A DNA stretch of 44,505 bases, taken from NCBI GenBank assembly GCA_003165415.1, contig PLUC01000192.1:1-44505 (forward strand), read 5' to 3'. Source of the DNA: Holophagaceae bacterium. Lineage in GTDB: Bacteria; Acidobacteriota; Holophagae; Holophagales; Holophagaceae. Shown piece after piece: positions 1-10,652 of this stretch. The notes below the pieces were generated by a model. That model had not been told where the DNA came from and searched no databases. It worked only from the letters and a program-made list of their open reading frames with translations. Within the stretch, counting starts at the first letter, position 1. Each line of letters opens with the position of its first letter. Made by a program: the position numbers and the translations under genes.

Positions 1-305
<305 letters not shown>

Positions 306-321
306 TCAGAGTCCTGTTGGG

Positions 322-609
322 TTATACGATGGCGAGGATTTCGTCCTCGCGGACGATGACGTGGTCGATGCCTTCGATCTTGACTTCCGTGCCGGTGTAC
401 TTGCCGATGAGGACCTTGTTGCCCACCTTCACGGACAGGGGAACGCGGGTCTTGCCGTCCTCGGCGTACTTGCCCTCGCCCACCGCCACGACTTCAGCCT
501 CCATGGGCTTTTCCTTGGCAGTGTCGGGGATGATGATGCCGCCCTTAACCGTTTCCGCAGGCTCGCTGCGCTTGAGCAGAACGCGATCGTACAGGGGCTT
601 GATGGCCAT
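322..609 (-). CDS. groES: Co-chaperonin GroES
   Basis: This is the 95-residue, 10-kDa lid protein of the GroEL folding chamber. The whole family fold is visible: the start [14 protein letters not shown], the mobile-loop area [17 protein letters not shown] (about residues 19-35), the [12 protein letters not shown] strand and the C-terminal DEILAIV. Length matches typical GroES. A strong GGAGG ribosome site lies just before the ATG. It is the first gene of the groES-groEL operon, and the promoter and CIRCE operator lie 44-97 bases upstream. Confidence 0.97.
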   Translation of the reverse strand: MAIKPLYDRVLLKRSEPAETVKGGIIIPDTAKEKPMEAEVVAVGEGKYAEDGKTRVPLSVKVGNKVLIGKYTGTEVKIEGIDHVIVREDEILAIV

Positions 610-652
610 GTATTACCTCCATTGAGTCGTTGAGTTCCCGAGGGGGGAGCTG

Positions 653-679
653 TTAGCACTTACTACCAGCGAGTGCTAA
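653..679 (-). promoter_or_regulatory. CIRCE operator (HrcA binding site)
   Basis: The inverted repeat TTAGCACTT-N9-GAGTGCTAA matches the CIRCE consensus (TTAGCACTC-N9-GAGTGCTAA) with one mismatch in the left arm. It sits between the groES promoter and the groES start, where the HrcA repressor is known to act. HrcA control of this groESL operon is inferred; hrcA itself is not in the window. Confidence 0.92.
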
Positions 680-706
680 AGTATCCTGGGGCCCGGCGAG
701 TGTCAA
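678..706 (-). promoter_or_regulatory. Sigma-70-type promoter of groESL
   Basis: Read on the minus strand, TTGACA (706-701) is followed after exactly 17 bases by TACTTT (683-678). This is a perfect -35 box and a reasonable -10 box at ideal spacing. The -10 box touches the CIRCE repeat, so bound HrcA would cover the transcription start. Confidence 0.75.
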
Positions 707-818
707 GGGGTTTAAATAAATTTTAGTGCATCATGCTAATATTTTATTACTTTCGGCTGTTGCATCTTTTCTTGGGGTTCGGCTCCTCCATGCCCTCCTT
801 TGGGGGTAGTCTAAAGAG

Positions 819-1523
819 ATGAGTGAACTGTCCGTCCTGATCGAATTGCAATCCGTCCATGACAATCTGCGCACCATCCAGCGGGATTTGTCGGCCTTCC
901 CCCCCGATCTCGCTGCCCTCGACGCCGAGCTCAAGATGCTGGGCAAGAAACTCGAGGAGACCTCCAGGGGACTGACCGCGAGCCGGAGCCTCTTCGCCAG
1001 CCTGTCCACGGAACTGGGCGGGGCGCAGAAGGCCGAGGAGGTGGCCAAGGCCTCGGTGAAGGGCGCCACCCAGAAGATCCAGTACACCGCCGCGATCCGG
1101 GAACTGGACGAGCGCCAGCGCCAGAAGAGCGCCGTGGCCCGTCCGGTGAAGGAGACCGAGACCCGCATCGATGGCCTGGAGCGACTGGAAGTGGACCTGA
1201 GGGAACGCCAGATCGACGCCCAGAAGCAGTTCGAAGAGCTGAAGACCATCTTCCTTTCGGAGCACGGCAACCAGGTGGAGGCCCAGGTCAGGCTGCTGGC
1301 GCGCTGCGCCGAACTGGAAGCGCAGCTTGCCCCCGGCCTGCTGGGCAAGTTCAAGAAGCTCCTGCTGATGCGCCAGGGGCGCGCGGTGGTCGGGGTGGAC
1401 AACGGCGCCTGCGGCGGCTGCCGGACCCGCCTGCGCACCCCGGTGGTGGCCCACCTGCGGGAAGCCGAAACCCTGTTCTGCGAATCATGCCAACGCATCC
1501 TCTACGACCCGTCCAAGCTGTGA
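819..1523 (+). CDS. Coiled-coil protein with C4-type zinc ribbon (COG1579 family)
   Basis: This 234-residue protein has a long charged helical region (about residues 1-180, coiled-coil-like, rich in Glu/Lys/Arg/Gln) followed by a C-terminal zinc ribbon with CGGCRTRL (CxxC) and a second knuckle CESCQ. This is the architecture of the COG1579/DUF164 family, thought to bind nucleic acid or act as a chaperone-like scaffold; its role is not established. Its TGA overlaps the proposed GTG start of the downstream YggS-like gene (GTGA), so the two are probably translationally coupled. The function is unknown, while the family call is good. Confidence 0.85.
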   Translation: MSELSVLIELQSVHDNLRTIQRDLSAFPPDLAALDAELKMLGKKLEETSRGLTASRSLFASLSTELGGAQKAEEVAKASVKGATQKIQYTAAIRELDERQRQKSAVARPVKETETRIDGLERLEVDLRERQIDAQKQFEELKTIFLSEHGNQVEAQVRLLARCAELEAQLAPGLLGKFKKLLLMRQGRAVVGVDNGACGGCRTRLRTPVVAHLREAETLFCESCQRILYDPSKL

Positions 1524-2206
1524 CGGATCTGGCGGAGCGCGTCCGCAAACTGCGCGTCCGCCTGGGCCAAGCCTGCGAGGCCGGCGGGAGGGATCCCGGC
1601 CGGGTCGAGCTCCTGCCCGTCTCCAAGCGCCAGCCCATGGGCCTGGTCCGGGAGGCGGCGGATTTGGGCTTCACCCGCTTCGGCGAGAACTACGTCCAGG
1701 AGGGGGTCCAGAAGGCCCTGGAGGCGCCCGGCCTGGGGTTCGTCCTCATCGGCCCGCTCCAGCGCAACAAGGCCAGGCACGCCCTCACCAGCTTCCAGGA
1801 GATCATGACCGTGGACCGGCCGGAACTGGCCGAACGCCTGCGGCACCTGGCTGAAGAACTGGACCTGGTGCGCGGCGTCTGGATCCAGGTGGATCTCTGG
1901 GGCGAGGCCACCAAGCAGGGCGGCTGCGACGCCACCGGCGCCGGGTTGGTGTTCCGGGCCCTGGCGGGGGATCCGCGCCTGCCCGTGCGGGGCTTCATGG
2001 CGATCCCGCCGCCGGAGGACGCCCGGGCCTTCCGCGCCATGGCGGAAATGCGCGACGCATGGCAGCAGAAGCTGGGACAGCCCCTGAGGTTGTCCATGGG
2101 CATGAGCGCCGATCTGGAGCAGGCGGTGGCGGCGGGCAGCGACCAGGTGAGGATCGGCACCGCCTTTTTCGGCAACCGGACCGCCCCGGCAATTTCAAGA
2201 GACTGA
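1520..2206 (+). CDS. yggS: YggS/PROSC-family pyridoxal-5'-phosphate homeostasis protein
   Basis: This is a PLP-binding single-domain protein of the alanine-racemase-fold YggS family, which buffers PLP and affects amino-acid balance. The PLP-lysine segment LLPVSKRQP follows the N-terminal helix, and [17 protein letters not shown]-like ([11 protein letters not shown]) and a C-terminal [11 protein letters not shown]...VRIGTAFFG stretch are all present. I chose the GTG at 1520, which overlaps the upstream TGA, because it gives [15 protein letters not shown], matching the usual YggS N-terminus. An in-frame start at 1487 would add 11 atypical residues and a longer overlap. The protein is 228 residues, normal for the family. 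Confidence 0.9.
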   Translation: MTDLAERVRKLRVRLGQACEAGGRDPGRVELLPVSKRQPMGLVREAADLGFTRFGENYVQEGVQKALEAPGLGFVLIGPLQRNKARHALTSFQEIMTVDRPELAERLRHLAEELDLVRGVWIQVDLWGEATKQGGCDATGAGLVFRALAGDPRLPVRGFMAIPPPEDARAFRAMAEMRDAWQQKLGQPLRLSMGMSADLEQAVAAGSDQVRIGTAFFGNRTAPAISRD

Positions 2207-2235
2207 TTGAACCCATCAAACAATTGAGGGTTTCC

Positions 2236-2251
2236 TGGCATACTTGGGGCA
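2236..2251 (+). promoter_or_regulatory. Possible sigma-54 (-24/-12) promoter before the chemoreceptor
   Basis: TGGCATACTTGGGGCA has the GG-N10-GC spacing required for sigma-54 and a good TGGCA -24 half, but a poor TT-less -12 half. It lies 63 bases upstream of the chemoreceptor start. An rpoN gene is present in this window. This is a by-eye match only. Confidence 0.3.
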
Positions 2252-2288
2252 TCACCACAGGTCCTGGGCGGGATTCCGGCCGCAACCC

Positions 2289-2326
2289 CAATGGGTATTT
2301 GGAGGAACTTTCAATGGGTATTTGGA
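2289..2326 (+). repeat. 15-bp direct repeat spanning the chemoreceptor start
   Basis: CAATGGGTATTTGGA occurs at 2289-2303 and again at 2312-2326, 23 bases apart. The second copy contains the true ATG (2314). The first contains an identical-looking ATG but ends in the GGAGG that serves as ribosome site for the second. It looks like a small tandem duplication that created a decoy start. Confidence 0.8.
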
Positions 2327-3861
2327 AGCATTTGAGCATCCGGAAAAAACTGAGCTATTCCATTTTCGCCCTCACCACCCTGCTGGCCCTGACCGCCGGC
2401 ATCACCAGCGGGCTCAAGCTGCGGAGCGCCCAGACCGATGCCCTGTGGACCAAGGGCAAGGGCCTCTCCTCCGTGTTGGCCGAGGCGGTGACCTCTTCCT
2501 TCCTCTCCGACGACCTGGGCACCACGATGGGTTCCACCGACCGCTCCCTGGAATTCGTCAAGGGCGACCAGGACGTGAGCCTGGCAGGGGTGGTCGGGGT
2601 GGATACCCAGACCAAGGTAACCACGGTCAAGTTCTTCAAGCAGCTCGGCAGCGGCGCCAAGCTGGACGCCGCCGCCCTGGCCGTGCCCCTGGGCGCGGGC
2701 AGCACCAAATACAAGATGAGCGGCTACATGGTGGTCGCGTCGCCCCTGGGCCAGGAGGCCCAGGAGGCCACCAAGAAGACCTACCTGATGCTGGTCCTGA
2801 ACGACACGGCCATCAGCCAGATCAACCACCGGAACGTCCTGGTGATGCTGGCCCTGGGCCTGGCCATGGTGGCGCTGGGCTACGCCGCCTCCCGGCTGCT
2901 GGGCAACGCCCTGGTCAAGCCACTGGAGAACATCCAGAACCGCATGCGCGACATTTCCGAAGGCGAAGGCGACCTCACCGCCCGGCTGGACGTGGACGGC
3001 GACGACGAGATCGCCCGGGTCTCCCTGCACTTCAACCGCTTCGTCGAGAACATCCAGGGCATCGTCCAGCAGGTGGTGGCCATTTCCAGCAACATCGCCT
3101 CCGGGTCCCTGCAGATGACCGCCGGCATGTCCGAGATGGCCACCACCGCGGACACCATCGCCCAGACCGCCGAGAACCAGAAGTCCAGCGTCAAGCAGGC
3201 CAATGACAGCGTCGCCACCATCGCCGGCTCCTCCAAGGTGATCTACACCAACGTCTCCGATGCCCTGAACGTGTTCGACCAGGCGAAGGAGGCCGCGGGC
3301 AAGGGCGGCTCGGCCGTGGGCGCCGCGGTGAGCGGCATGCAGGTGATCAACCAGAACTCCAAGCAGATCGGCAACATCCTCAACGTCATCACCGAGATCG
3401 CCAACCAGACCAACCTGCTGTCGCTGAACGCCGCCATCGAGGCCGCCAAGGCCGGGGAGCACGGCAAGGGCTTCGCCGTGGTGGCCGAGGAAGTGCGCAA
3501 GCTGGCCGAGCGCAGCGCCCAGGCCGCCAAGGAGATCACCGCGCTGATCCAGACCTCCACCAAGAGCATCGACGACGGCACCTCCATGGTCAACACCGCC
3601 GGCAGCGCCCTCAAGAGCATCACCGAGGCGATCCGGGCCAGCGCCGAGCGGATGAAGACCATCGGCGGCCAGAGCCAGACCCAGAGCCAGGACAGCAGCA
3701 CCGTGGTCACGGCCATGACCAGCCTGGCCGACATCGCCGAAGGCAACGCCGCCGCCACCGAGCAGATGGCCGCCACCATCCGCGAGACCACCCGCACCGT
3801 GGACGAGCTGAGCCGCCTGGCGGAAAGCCTCAACAGCCTGGTTTCAAGATTCAAGGTCTGA
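2314..3861 (+). CDS. Methyl-accepting chemotaxis protein (transmembrane)
   Basis: This 515-residue chemoreceptor senses a ligand outside the membrane and signals to CheA/CheW. The first membrane helix is at about residues 11-33, then a periplasmic sensing domain of about 140 residues without a recognised family, a second helix at about 174-197 ([15 protein letters not shown]), a HAMP domain (about 198-250) and a long signalling coiled coil. The hairpin tip [20 protein letters not shown] and following [16 protein letters not shown] are textbook. The start at 2314 has GGAGG at 2301-2305. No che genes are adjacent. The C-terminus lacks an obvious CheR/CheB pentapeptide tether. Confidence 0.93.
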   Translation: MGIWKHLSIRKKLSYSIFALTTLLALTAGITSGLKLRSAQTDALWTKGKGLSSVLAEAVTSSFLSDDLGTTMGSTDRSLEFVKGDQDVSLAGVVGVDTQTKVTTVKFFKQLGSGAKLDAAALAVPLGAGSTKYKMSGYMVVASPLGQEAQEATKKTYLMLVLNDTAISQINHRNVLVMLALGLAMVALGYAASRLLGNALVKPLENIQNRMRDISEGEGDLTARLDVDGDDEIARVSLHFNRFVENIQGIVQQVVAISSNIASGSLQMTAGMSEMATTADTIAQTAENQKSSVKQANDSVATIAGSSKVIYTNVSDALNVFDQAKEAAGKGGSAVGAAVSGMQVINQNSKQIGNILNVITEIANQTNLLSLNAAIEAAKAGEHGKGFAVVAEEVRKLAERSAQAAKEITALIQTSTKSIDDGTSMVNTAGSALKSITEAIRASAERMKTIGGQSQTQSQDSSTVVTAMTSLADIAEGNAAATEQMAATIRETTRTVDELSRLAESLNSLVSRFKV

Positions 3862-3875
3862 TCCTGGATGACGGC

Positions 3876-4175
3876 GTGGTGCAGCCGGATGTCCTGGTGG
3901 TCTGCGATCCGGCCAAACTCAGCGCGCGAGGGGTCGAAGGCGCGCCGGATCTGGTGGTGGAGATCGTGAGCCCCCGCACCGCCAGCAAGGACATGGTGCG
4001 CAAACGCTGGACCTACGAAGCGGCCGGCGTTCCCGAATACCTGATCGTGGATCCGGAGGAGCGGGTGGGGCTGCTCTTGCGCCTGGCGGCGGGGCGCTAC
4101 GAAGAAGCGGCGCGCATCGAGTGGGGATCCATGATGGCGCTTCTGGGCGGGTCCCTTGCCGTCCAGCTCGGCTGA
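3876..4175 (+). pseudogene. Uma2-family (DUF820) endonuclease relic, N-terminus missing
   Basis: The 99 residues match the C-terminal half of Uma2/DUF820 restriction-endonuclease-like proteins: VVQPDVLVVCDP, then GAPDLVVEIVSP, then YEAAGVPEYLIVDPEE. Full members are about 180-200 residues; here the first 80 or so are absent, and the readable frame begins inside the end of the chemoreceptor gene. The conserved acidic PD and EI residues of the nuclease core are still present, but without the N-terminal strands it is probably not functional. It looks like a fragment left by an insertion or deletion next to the chemoreceptor. Confidence 0.75.
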
Positions 4176-4209
4176 CCCCAGGCGGCGCATGCGGTGCCTC
4201 ATTCAATAG

Positions 4210-5313
4210 CTACTCGGCGGCCTCTTTGGAGATGGCCAGCAACAGGCCCAGTGACGCCAAGCTGGCGATGAGGCTGGAGCTGCCGTAGCTGATGAAGGGC
4301 AAAGGGATGCCCTTGTTCGGCGCCAGGCTGAGCACCACGCTCAGGTTCATCAGCGCCTGCACCACCAGCAGCAGGGTGAAGCCCATGGCGCACAGCTTGA
4401 GGAAGCTGTCCCGCACCCGCCGCGCCACCCGGTAGCCGCGCCATAGGATGCCCACGAACAGGGCCAGCACCAGCACCGAGCCGATGAGCCCGGCCTCCTC
4501 GGCGATCACGGCGTAGATGAAGTCGGTGTGGGCCTCGGGCAGGTAGTTGAGCTTCTGCATGGACGCCCCCAGGCCCACCCCGAAGATGCCGCCGTTGCCC
4601 ACGGCGATCAGGCTCTGCAGGGCCTGGTGGCCCTTGCCCAGGGGGTCGGCGGCGGGGTTCAGGAAGCTCAGCACCCGGGCCCTGCGGTATGGCTCGAACC
4701 AGACGAAGGCGGCGCCCACCGCCCCCAGGGCGGGGGCCACCACCGCGAAGATCCAGCGCGGGGCCCCGCCCAGGAAGGTCACCAGCAGGGCCACGAACAG
4801 GATCAGGAAGGTGGTGCCGAAATCCGGCTCGCGCAGGACCAGTCCCAGGGGCACCATCAGGATGGCGAACAGGGCCAGCAGCTTGGGGATGGAGTCCTGG
4901 CGGCTGGCCCAGGCCTCCCGGTGCCGGACCATCCACCAGGCGGTGATCAGCACCGACAGCGGCTTGAACAGTTCCGAAGGCTGGATGCTGGCCCGGGACA
5001 GCCGGATCCAGCGGTGGGCGTGGTTCACCGGCGGGAACAGGAACACCGCCCCCAGCAGCACCAGCGCCACCATGTAGAGCACCTGCAGCACCCTGGGGTT
5101 GTCCCGCAAGGTGTTCAGGTCCACCTGGCTCAGGGCCAGCATGATCGCCACCCCGATGCCCCCGCCCATGAGCTGGGTCACCAGGAAGGTGGTGGCGGTG
5201 CGCTGGGACTTGAAGGCCGAGGCGGAGAACACCCACACCATGCCCACCGCCATGAGCGTGAGGGCGAAGAACAGGAGCAGGCGGTCGATGGGACGGCGAA
5301 CGTCAGGTGCCAC
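4210..5313 (-). CDS. ftsW: SEDS-family peptidoglycan polymerase FtsW
   Basis: This 367-residue polytopic membrane protein (about ten helices) belongs to the SEDS family that polymerises lipid II into glycan strands. Visible signatures are HRWIRLSRASIQPSELFK, REPDFGTTFL, the loop KLNYLPEAHTDFIYAVIAEE (20 residues) and PNKGIPLPFISYGSSS near the C-terminus. The PEAHTDFI loop and PLPFISYG form favour FtsW (division) over RodA (elongation), but there are no mur/fts neighbours to confirm this. The start is a GTG at 5313 with a weak ribosome site. Confidence 0.85.
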   Translation of the reverse strand: MAPDVRRPIDRLLLFFALTLMAVGMVWVFSASAFKSQRTATTFLVTQLMGGGIGVAIMLALSQVDLNTLRDNPRVLQVLYMVALVLLGAVFLFPPVNHAHRWIRLSRASIQPSELFKPLSVLITAWWMVRHREAWASRQDSIPKLLALFAILMVPLGLVLREPDFGTTFLILFVALLVTFLGGAPRWIFAVVAPALGAVGAAFVWFEPYRRARVLSFLNPAADPLGKGHQALQSLIAVGNGGIFGVGLGASMQKLNYLPEAHTDFIYAVIAEEAGLIGSVLVLALFVGILWRGYRVARRVRDSFLKLCAMGFTLLLVVQALMNLSVVLSLAPNKGIPLPFISYGSSSLIASLASLGLLLAISKEAAE

Positions 5314-5351
5314 GGGAACTCGTCAGGCTGGGAATGCCAGCAGCCAGGGTA

Positions 5352-7007
<1,656 letters not shown>

Positions 7008-7060
7008 CTGGCCTCCCATGGTCTGCATCCAGGGTATCATTTCTCCGGAAAGCACTACCC

Positions 7061-7753
7061 ATGAGCCTCCGCCCGCAGGAACTCCTCCTCGCCCCCTCCA
7101 TCCTTTCCGCCGACTTCACCCGGCTGGCGGACGCCCTGGCCATGCTGCGTTCCGCCCAGCGCTGCATCGTCCACGTGGACGTCATGGACGGCCGTTTTGT
7201 GCCAAACATCACAATCGGCATGCCGGTGGTGGCGGCCCTGCGCCGGGAGACCGAGCAGGTCCTGGACTGCCACCTGATGATCGCGGACCCGGCCCGCTAC
7301 GCGCTGGAATTCGTCCAGGCCGGCGCCGACTGGGTGTCCATCCACCAGGAGGCCGACCCGCACAGCCACCGGACCCTGGGCGCCATCCGCCAGGCCGGCG
7401 CCAAGGCCGGCATCGTCCTGAATCCCGGCACTCCGGTGGAGACCCTCACCGACCTGGTGGGCGCCTTCGACCACGCCCTGCTCATGAGCGTCAACCCCGG
7501 TTTCGGCGGGCAGTCCTTCATTCCCAGGGTGCTGGACAAGGTCCGCCGGCTGGACGCCATGCGCCGCGGCGCCGGCATTCCGTTCCTGATCGAGGTGGAC
7601 GGCGGGGTCGACCCCGACAATGCGGGCGCCCTGGTGGCGGCGGGCGCGGACGTGCTGGTGGCGGGCAACGCGGTGTTCAAGGCCGCGGATCCGCTCAAGG
7701 CCATCGCGGCGCTGCTGGCGGCCATGGACGCGGGCAGGAAGGCCGCCCCGTAG
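7061..7753 (+). CDS. rpe: Ribulose-phosphate 3-epimerase
   Basis: This is the 230-residue TIM-barrel metalloenzyme of the pentose phosphate pathway interconverting ribulose-5-phosphate and xylulose-5-phosphate. Diagnostic segments are [10 protein letters not shown] at the N-terminus, [16 protein letters not shown] (metal His/Asp), DCHLMI (His), [16 protein letters not shown] and the final catalytic EVDGGV with VAGNAVF for phosphate binding. Length and order are canonical. A GGAAAG ribosome site precedes the ATG. Confidence 0.97.
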   Translation: MSLRPQELLLAPSILSADFTRLADALAMLRSAQRCIVHVDVMDGRFVPNITIGMPVVAALRRETEQVLDCHLMIADPARYALEFVQAGADWVSIHQEADPHSHRTLGAIRQAGAKAGIVLNPGTPVETLTDLVGAFDHALLMSVNPGFGGQSFIPRVLDKVRRLDAMRRGAGIPFLIEVDGGVDPDNAGALVAAGADVLVAGNAVFKAADPLKAIAALLAAMDAGRKAAP

Positions 7754-7793
7754 GGCGTTCCGGTGGAAATGGGAGAACAGGGCTATAGCCAAG

Positions 7794-7799
7794 TATAAT
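7794..7799 (+). promoter_or_regulatory. Possible -10 box upstream of the XRE-PAS regulator
   Basis: A perfect TATAAT stands alone in a locally AT-rich gap between rpe and the regulator. No convincing -35 box lies 16-18 bases upstream, so an activator or a different sigma factor would be required if it is used. It would leave a leader of about 70 bases to the ATG at 7875. Confidence 0.3.
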
Positions 7800-7874
7800 T
7801 TATAGACAGTGGCAGATGACCCTATTTCTATATTAAGCATTGGGAAACCCTCCCGCCAGGATTACGCTTGTTTC

Positions 7875-8594
7875 ATGGTCAACGTCGGTTCGCAACTGCG
7901 TAAACTCCGAAGAAGGTCTAATCTCACTTTGGACCAGTTGGCGGCCACGTCGGGGGTGGACCGGGGCACCATCAGCCGCATCGAGCTGGGCCACGTCTCC
8001 CCGCGCATCGACACCATCGGCTTCCTGTGCGAGGCCATGGGCACCAACCTCTGCGAGTTCTTCGGCGCCCCGGACCCGGTTCCGGCCGAGTCCCCGGCAC
8101 CCCAGGCCCCCGGACCGGAACGGCCGGCGCCGGCCCCGCCCGCCCGCCATGAGCGGACCACCGTCCACCCGGAGCCCGTGCGGGCCGAGATCGACGGCTA
8201 CTGGCCGGTGCCTTCCTCCCTGTGGCACGGCCTCCTGGAAGTGGTGGACCGGTTCGAGGCCCTGGTGAAGAACGGCAGCGAGCTGATCCTGGTCCAGGAC
8301 ACGGCCGGGTTCATCCTGTACGCCTCCCCGTCCAGCGAGACCCTCCTCGGCCTGCGCAGTCCCGATCTGGTGGGCCGCCACTGCTGGTCCCTGCTGCACC
8401 CCGCCGACCTGCCCAATTTCGAGCAGATGCTCGCCGGCCTGGCGCTGCGCAGCAACGGCAGCGGCCGCATGGACTACCGCATGCGCCACCGGGATGGCAC
8501 CTGGCACTGGTTCTCCTCGAAGTTCTCCAACCAGTTCAACAACCCCAGCGTCCAGGCCCTGGTGATCAACGGCCTGGAGATCCCGGGCCCCTGA
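7875..8594 (+). CDS. XRE-type transcription regulator with C-terminal PAS domain
   Basis: The N-terminal 60 or so residues form a helix-turn-helix of the XRE/Cro class (GSQLRKLRRRSNLTLDQLAA, 20 residues, then GVDRGTISRIELGHVSPR). A Pro/Ala-rich linker (about 68-100) leads to a PAS domain (about 125-235) with ILVQDTAGFILYASPS, GRHCWSLLHPADLPNF and a C-terminal RHRDGTWHWFSSK typical of the PAS_3 fold. It is probably a cytosolic sensor-regulator; ligand and targets are unknown. ATG 7875 gives a clean XRE N-terminus, but lacks a clear ribosome site; an in-frame GTG at 7809 is the alternative. Confidence 0.8.
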   Translation: MVNVGSQLRKLRRRSNLTLDQLAATSGVDRGTISRIELGHVSPRIDTIGFLCEAMGTNLCEFFGAPDPVPAESPAPQAPGPERPAPAPPARHERTTVHPEPVRAEIDGYWPVPSSLWHGLLEVVDRFEALVKNGSELILVQDTAGFILYASPSSETLLGLRSPDLVGRHCWSLLHPADLPNFEQMLAGLALRSNGSGRMDYRMRHRDGTWHWFSSKFSNQFNNPSVQALVINGLEIPGP

Positions 8595-8740
8595 TGCCAC
8601 TGCGGGGGGACCGCCCGGAAACAAGGCGCGCTCTAATCGAACACATGCGTTCGATCCCCGCACCCCCACTTCATGCCCGGGCGGAGCCCGGTCCTGAAGT
8701 CTAGCGCTGGTATCCTGGTTTCGTCATTGCGGAGGTGAGC
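8595..8740. other. Intergenic gap with two small hairpins
   Basis: The 146 bases between the XRE-PAS gene and aguB contain ATCGAAC-N6-GTTCGAT (8636-8655) and CCGGGC-GGA-GCCCGG (8677-8691). Neither is followed by a T-run, so they are not clear intrinsic terminators. The first could be a dyad operator. No coding potential was seen. Confidence 0.45.
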
Positions 8741-9643
8741 TTGGGCGAGCGGAGATTCCGGGCGGGCTTGGTGCAGATGGCTTGCGGGCCGGATCCGGCC
8801 TTGAACCTGCAGAAGGCCCTGGACCGCATCGGCGCGGCCGCGGCGCTGGGCGCCCAGGTGGTGTGCCTGCCCGAGCTGTTCCAGACCCAGTACTTCTGCC
8901 AGCGGGAAGACGCCGCCCTGTTCGATCTGGCCGAACCCATCCCGGGTCCCTCCAGCGAGGCCCTGGCCGATGCCGCCCGCCGGCACGGGGTGGTCCTGGT
9001 GGCCTCCCTGTTCGAGCGGCGGGCCCCGGGGGTCTACCACAACAGCGCGGTGCTGTTCGACGCCGACGGAAGCCTCTGCGACATCTACCGCAAGATGCAC
9101 ATCCCCGACGACCCGCTGTACTACGAGAAGTTCTATTTCACCCCGGGCGACCTGGGGTTCCGCGCCCTGGACACCCGGGTGGGGCGCATCGGCACCCTGG
9201 TGTGCTGGGACCAGTGGTTCCCGGAGGCCGCCCGGCTCACCGCCCTGGCCGGCGCCATGATCCTGTTCTACCCCACCGCCATCGGCTGGCACCCCCAGGA
9301 GAAGGTCCAGTTCGGCGTCGTCCAGCACGACGCCTGGCAGACCGTCCAGCGTGGCCACGCCATCGCCAACGGCGTGTACGTGGCCGCGGTGAACCGGGTC
9401 GGCTTCGAGCAGGGCGACATCCGCGGGCGCAGGGCCGAAGGCCTGGGCCTGGAGTTCTGGGGCGGCTCGTTCCTCTGCGACCCCTTCGGCCGGGTCATCG
9501 CCCAGGCCAGCCACGACCAGGAGGAGATCCTGGTGGCCGAAGTGGACCTGGGCTTCCTGGAGGACACCCGGCGCAACTGGCCCTTCCTCCGGGACCGGCG
9601 CATCGACAGCTACGGGGACCTCACCCGCCGGATGGTGGATTAA
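8741..9643 (+). CDS. aguB: N-carbamoylputrescine amidase
   Basis: This nitrilase-superfamily enzyme hydrolyses N-carbamoylputrescine to putrescine, the last step of the agmatine route. The Glu-Lys-Cys triad is visible at about E45 (CLPELFQTQYFC), K118 (YRKMHIPDDP) and C155 (LVCWDQWFPEAAR). KFYFTPGD and the HDQEEILVAEVDL C-terminal area are typical of AguB. I favour TTG 8741 because GGAGG lies five bases before it; an in-frame GTG at 8735 overlaps that ribosome site. It is 300 residues. Its stop overlaps the start of aguA (TAATG), so the two form a coupled polyamine operon. Confidence 0.92.
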   Translation: MGERRFRAGLVQMACGPDPALNLQKALDRIGAAAALGAQVVCLPELFQTQYFCQREDAALFDLAEPIPGPSSEALADAARRHGVVLVASLFERRAPGVYHNSAVLFDADGSLCDIYRKMHIPDDPLYYEKFYFTPGDLGFRALDTRVGRIGTLVCWDQWFPEAARLTALAGAMILFYPTAIGWHPQEKVQFGVVQHDAWQTVQRGHAIANGVYVAAVNRVGFEQGDIRGRRAEGLGLEFWGGSFLCDPFGRVIAQASHDQEEILVAEVDLGFLEDTRRNWPFLRDRRIDSYGDLTRRMVD

Positions 9644-10650
9644 TGGTCCGCATGCCCGCCGAATGGGAACCCCACGCCGCCACCTGGCTGGCCTGGCCGC
9701 ACAACCGCAAGGACTGGCCCGGCAAGTTCAGCGCCATCCCCCTGGTCTACGCCGAGATCATCCGCCACCTGGCCCGCCATGAGCCGGTGGAGCTGATCGT
9801 CGACGACCCCGCGGCCGAGGCCAAGGCCCGCAGGCTCCTGGTCCGGGCCGGCGCCCCGGTGGGCAACGTGCGCTTCCATCACTGGCCCACGGACCGGATC
9901 TGGGTGCGGGACTCCGGCTGCTCCTTCGTCCAGGGCGAGGGCCTCGGCGCGGTGACGTGGCGCTTCAACGCCTGGGCCAAGTACCCGGACTTCCAGCGGG
10001 ACGAGGCCATCGGCCTGCGCATGGCCCAGGCGGCCGGGGCCGGGCCCGCCCAGGCCGGGGTGGTGCTGGAGGGCGGCTCCATCGACGTGAACGGCCGGGG
10101 CACCCTGCTCACCACCGAGGAGTGCCTGCTGGGCGACGTCCAGCAGCGCAACCCGGGCCTGGACCGCGCCGGCTACGAGCGGGTGTTCGCAGAGCGCCTG
10201 GGCGTCAGCCGCGTCATCTGGCTGGACCACGGCATCCAGGGCGACGACACCCACGGACACGTGGACGACCTCAGCCGGTTCGTGGCCGCCGACACCGTAC
10301 TCACCATGGTCGAGCCCGACCCCGCCCAGCCCAACCACGCCCCCCTGCGCGAGAACCTGCGCCGGCTGCGGGCGGCCCGGGACCAGGACGGCAACCCCCT
10401 GCGGGTGGTGGAGCTGCCCATGCCGGGCCCGGTCTCGTTCAACGGCGTGGCCCTCCCGGCCAGCTACGCCAACTTCTACCTGGCCAACGGGCTGGTGCTG
10501 GTGCCGGTGTTCAACGACCGCAACGACCGGCTCGCCCTGAACCTGCTGGCGGAGCTGTTCCCGGACCGGGAGGTGGTGGGCATCTATGCCGGCGACCTCA
10601 TCCTGGGCTTCGGCGCCCTGCACTGCCTGACCCAGCAGCAGCCCTTGTAG
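9643..10650 (+). CDS. aguA: Agmatine deiminase
   Basis: This guanidine-modifying (pentein) enzyme converts agmatine to N-carbamoylputrescine plus ammonia. The 335-residue protein begins MVRMPAEWEPHAATWLAWPH, has the IWVRDSG segment, the HGIQGDDTHGHVDD active-site His/Asp loop, and ends with the catalytic Cys (about C328) in LHCLTQQQP, as in characterised AguA enzymes. The ATG shares its A with the aguB stop. Together aguB and aguA make putrescine from agmatine; the arginine decarboxylase needed to supply agmatine is not in the window. Confidence 0.95.
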   Translation: MVRMPAEWEPHAATWLAWPHNRKDWPGKFSAIPLVYAEIIRHLARHEPVELIVDDPAAEAKARRLLVRAGAPVGNVRFHHWPTDRIWVRDSGCSFVQGEGLGAVTWRFNAWAKYPDFQRDEAIGLRMAQAAGAGPAQAGVVLEGGSIDVNGRGTLLTTEECLLGDVQQRNPGLDRAGYERVFAERLGVSRVIWLDHGIQGDDTHGHVDDLSRFVAADTVLTMVEPDPAQPNHAPLRENLRRLRAARDQDGNPLRVVELPMPGPVSFNGVALPASYANFYLANGLVLVPVFNDRNDRLALNLLAELFPDREVVGIYAGDLILGFGALHCLTQQQPL

Positions 10651-10652
10651 AC

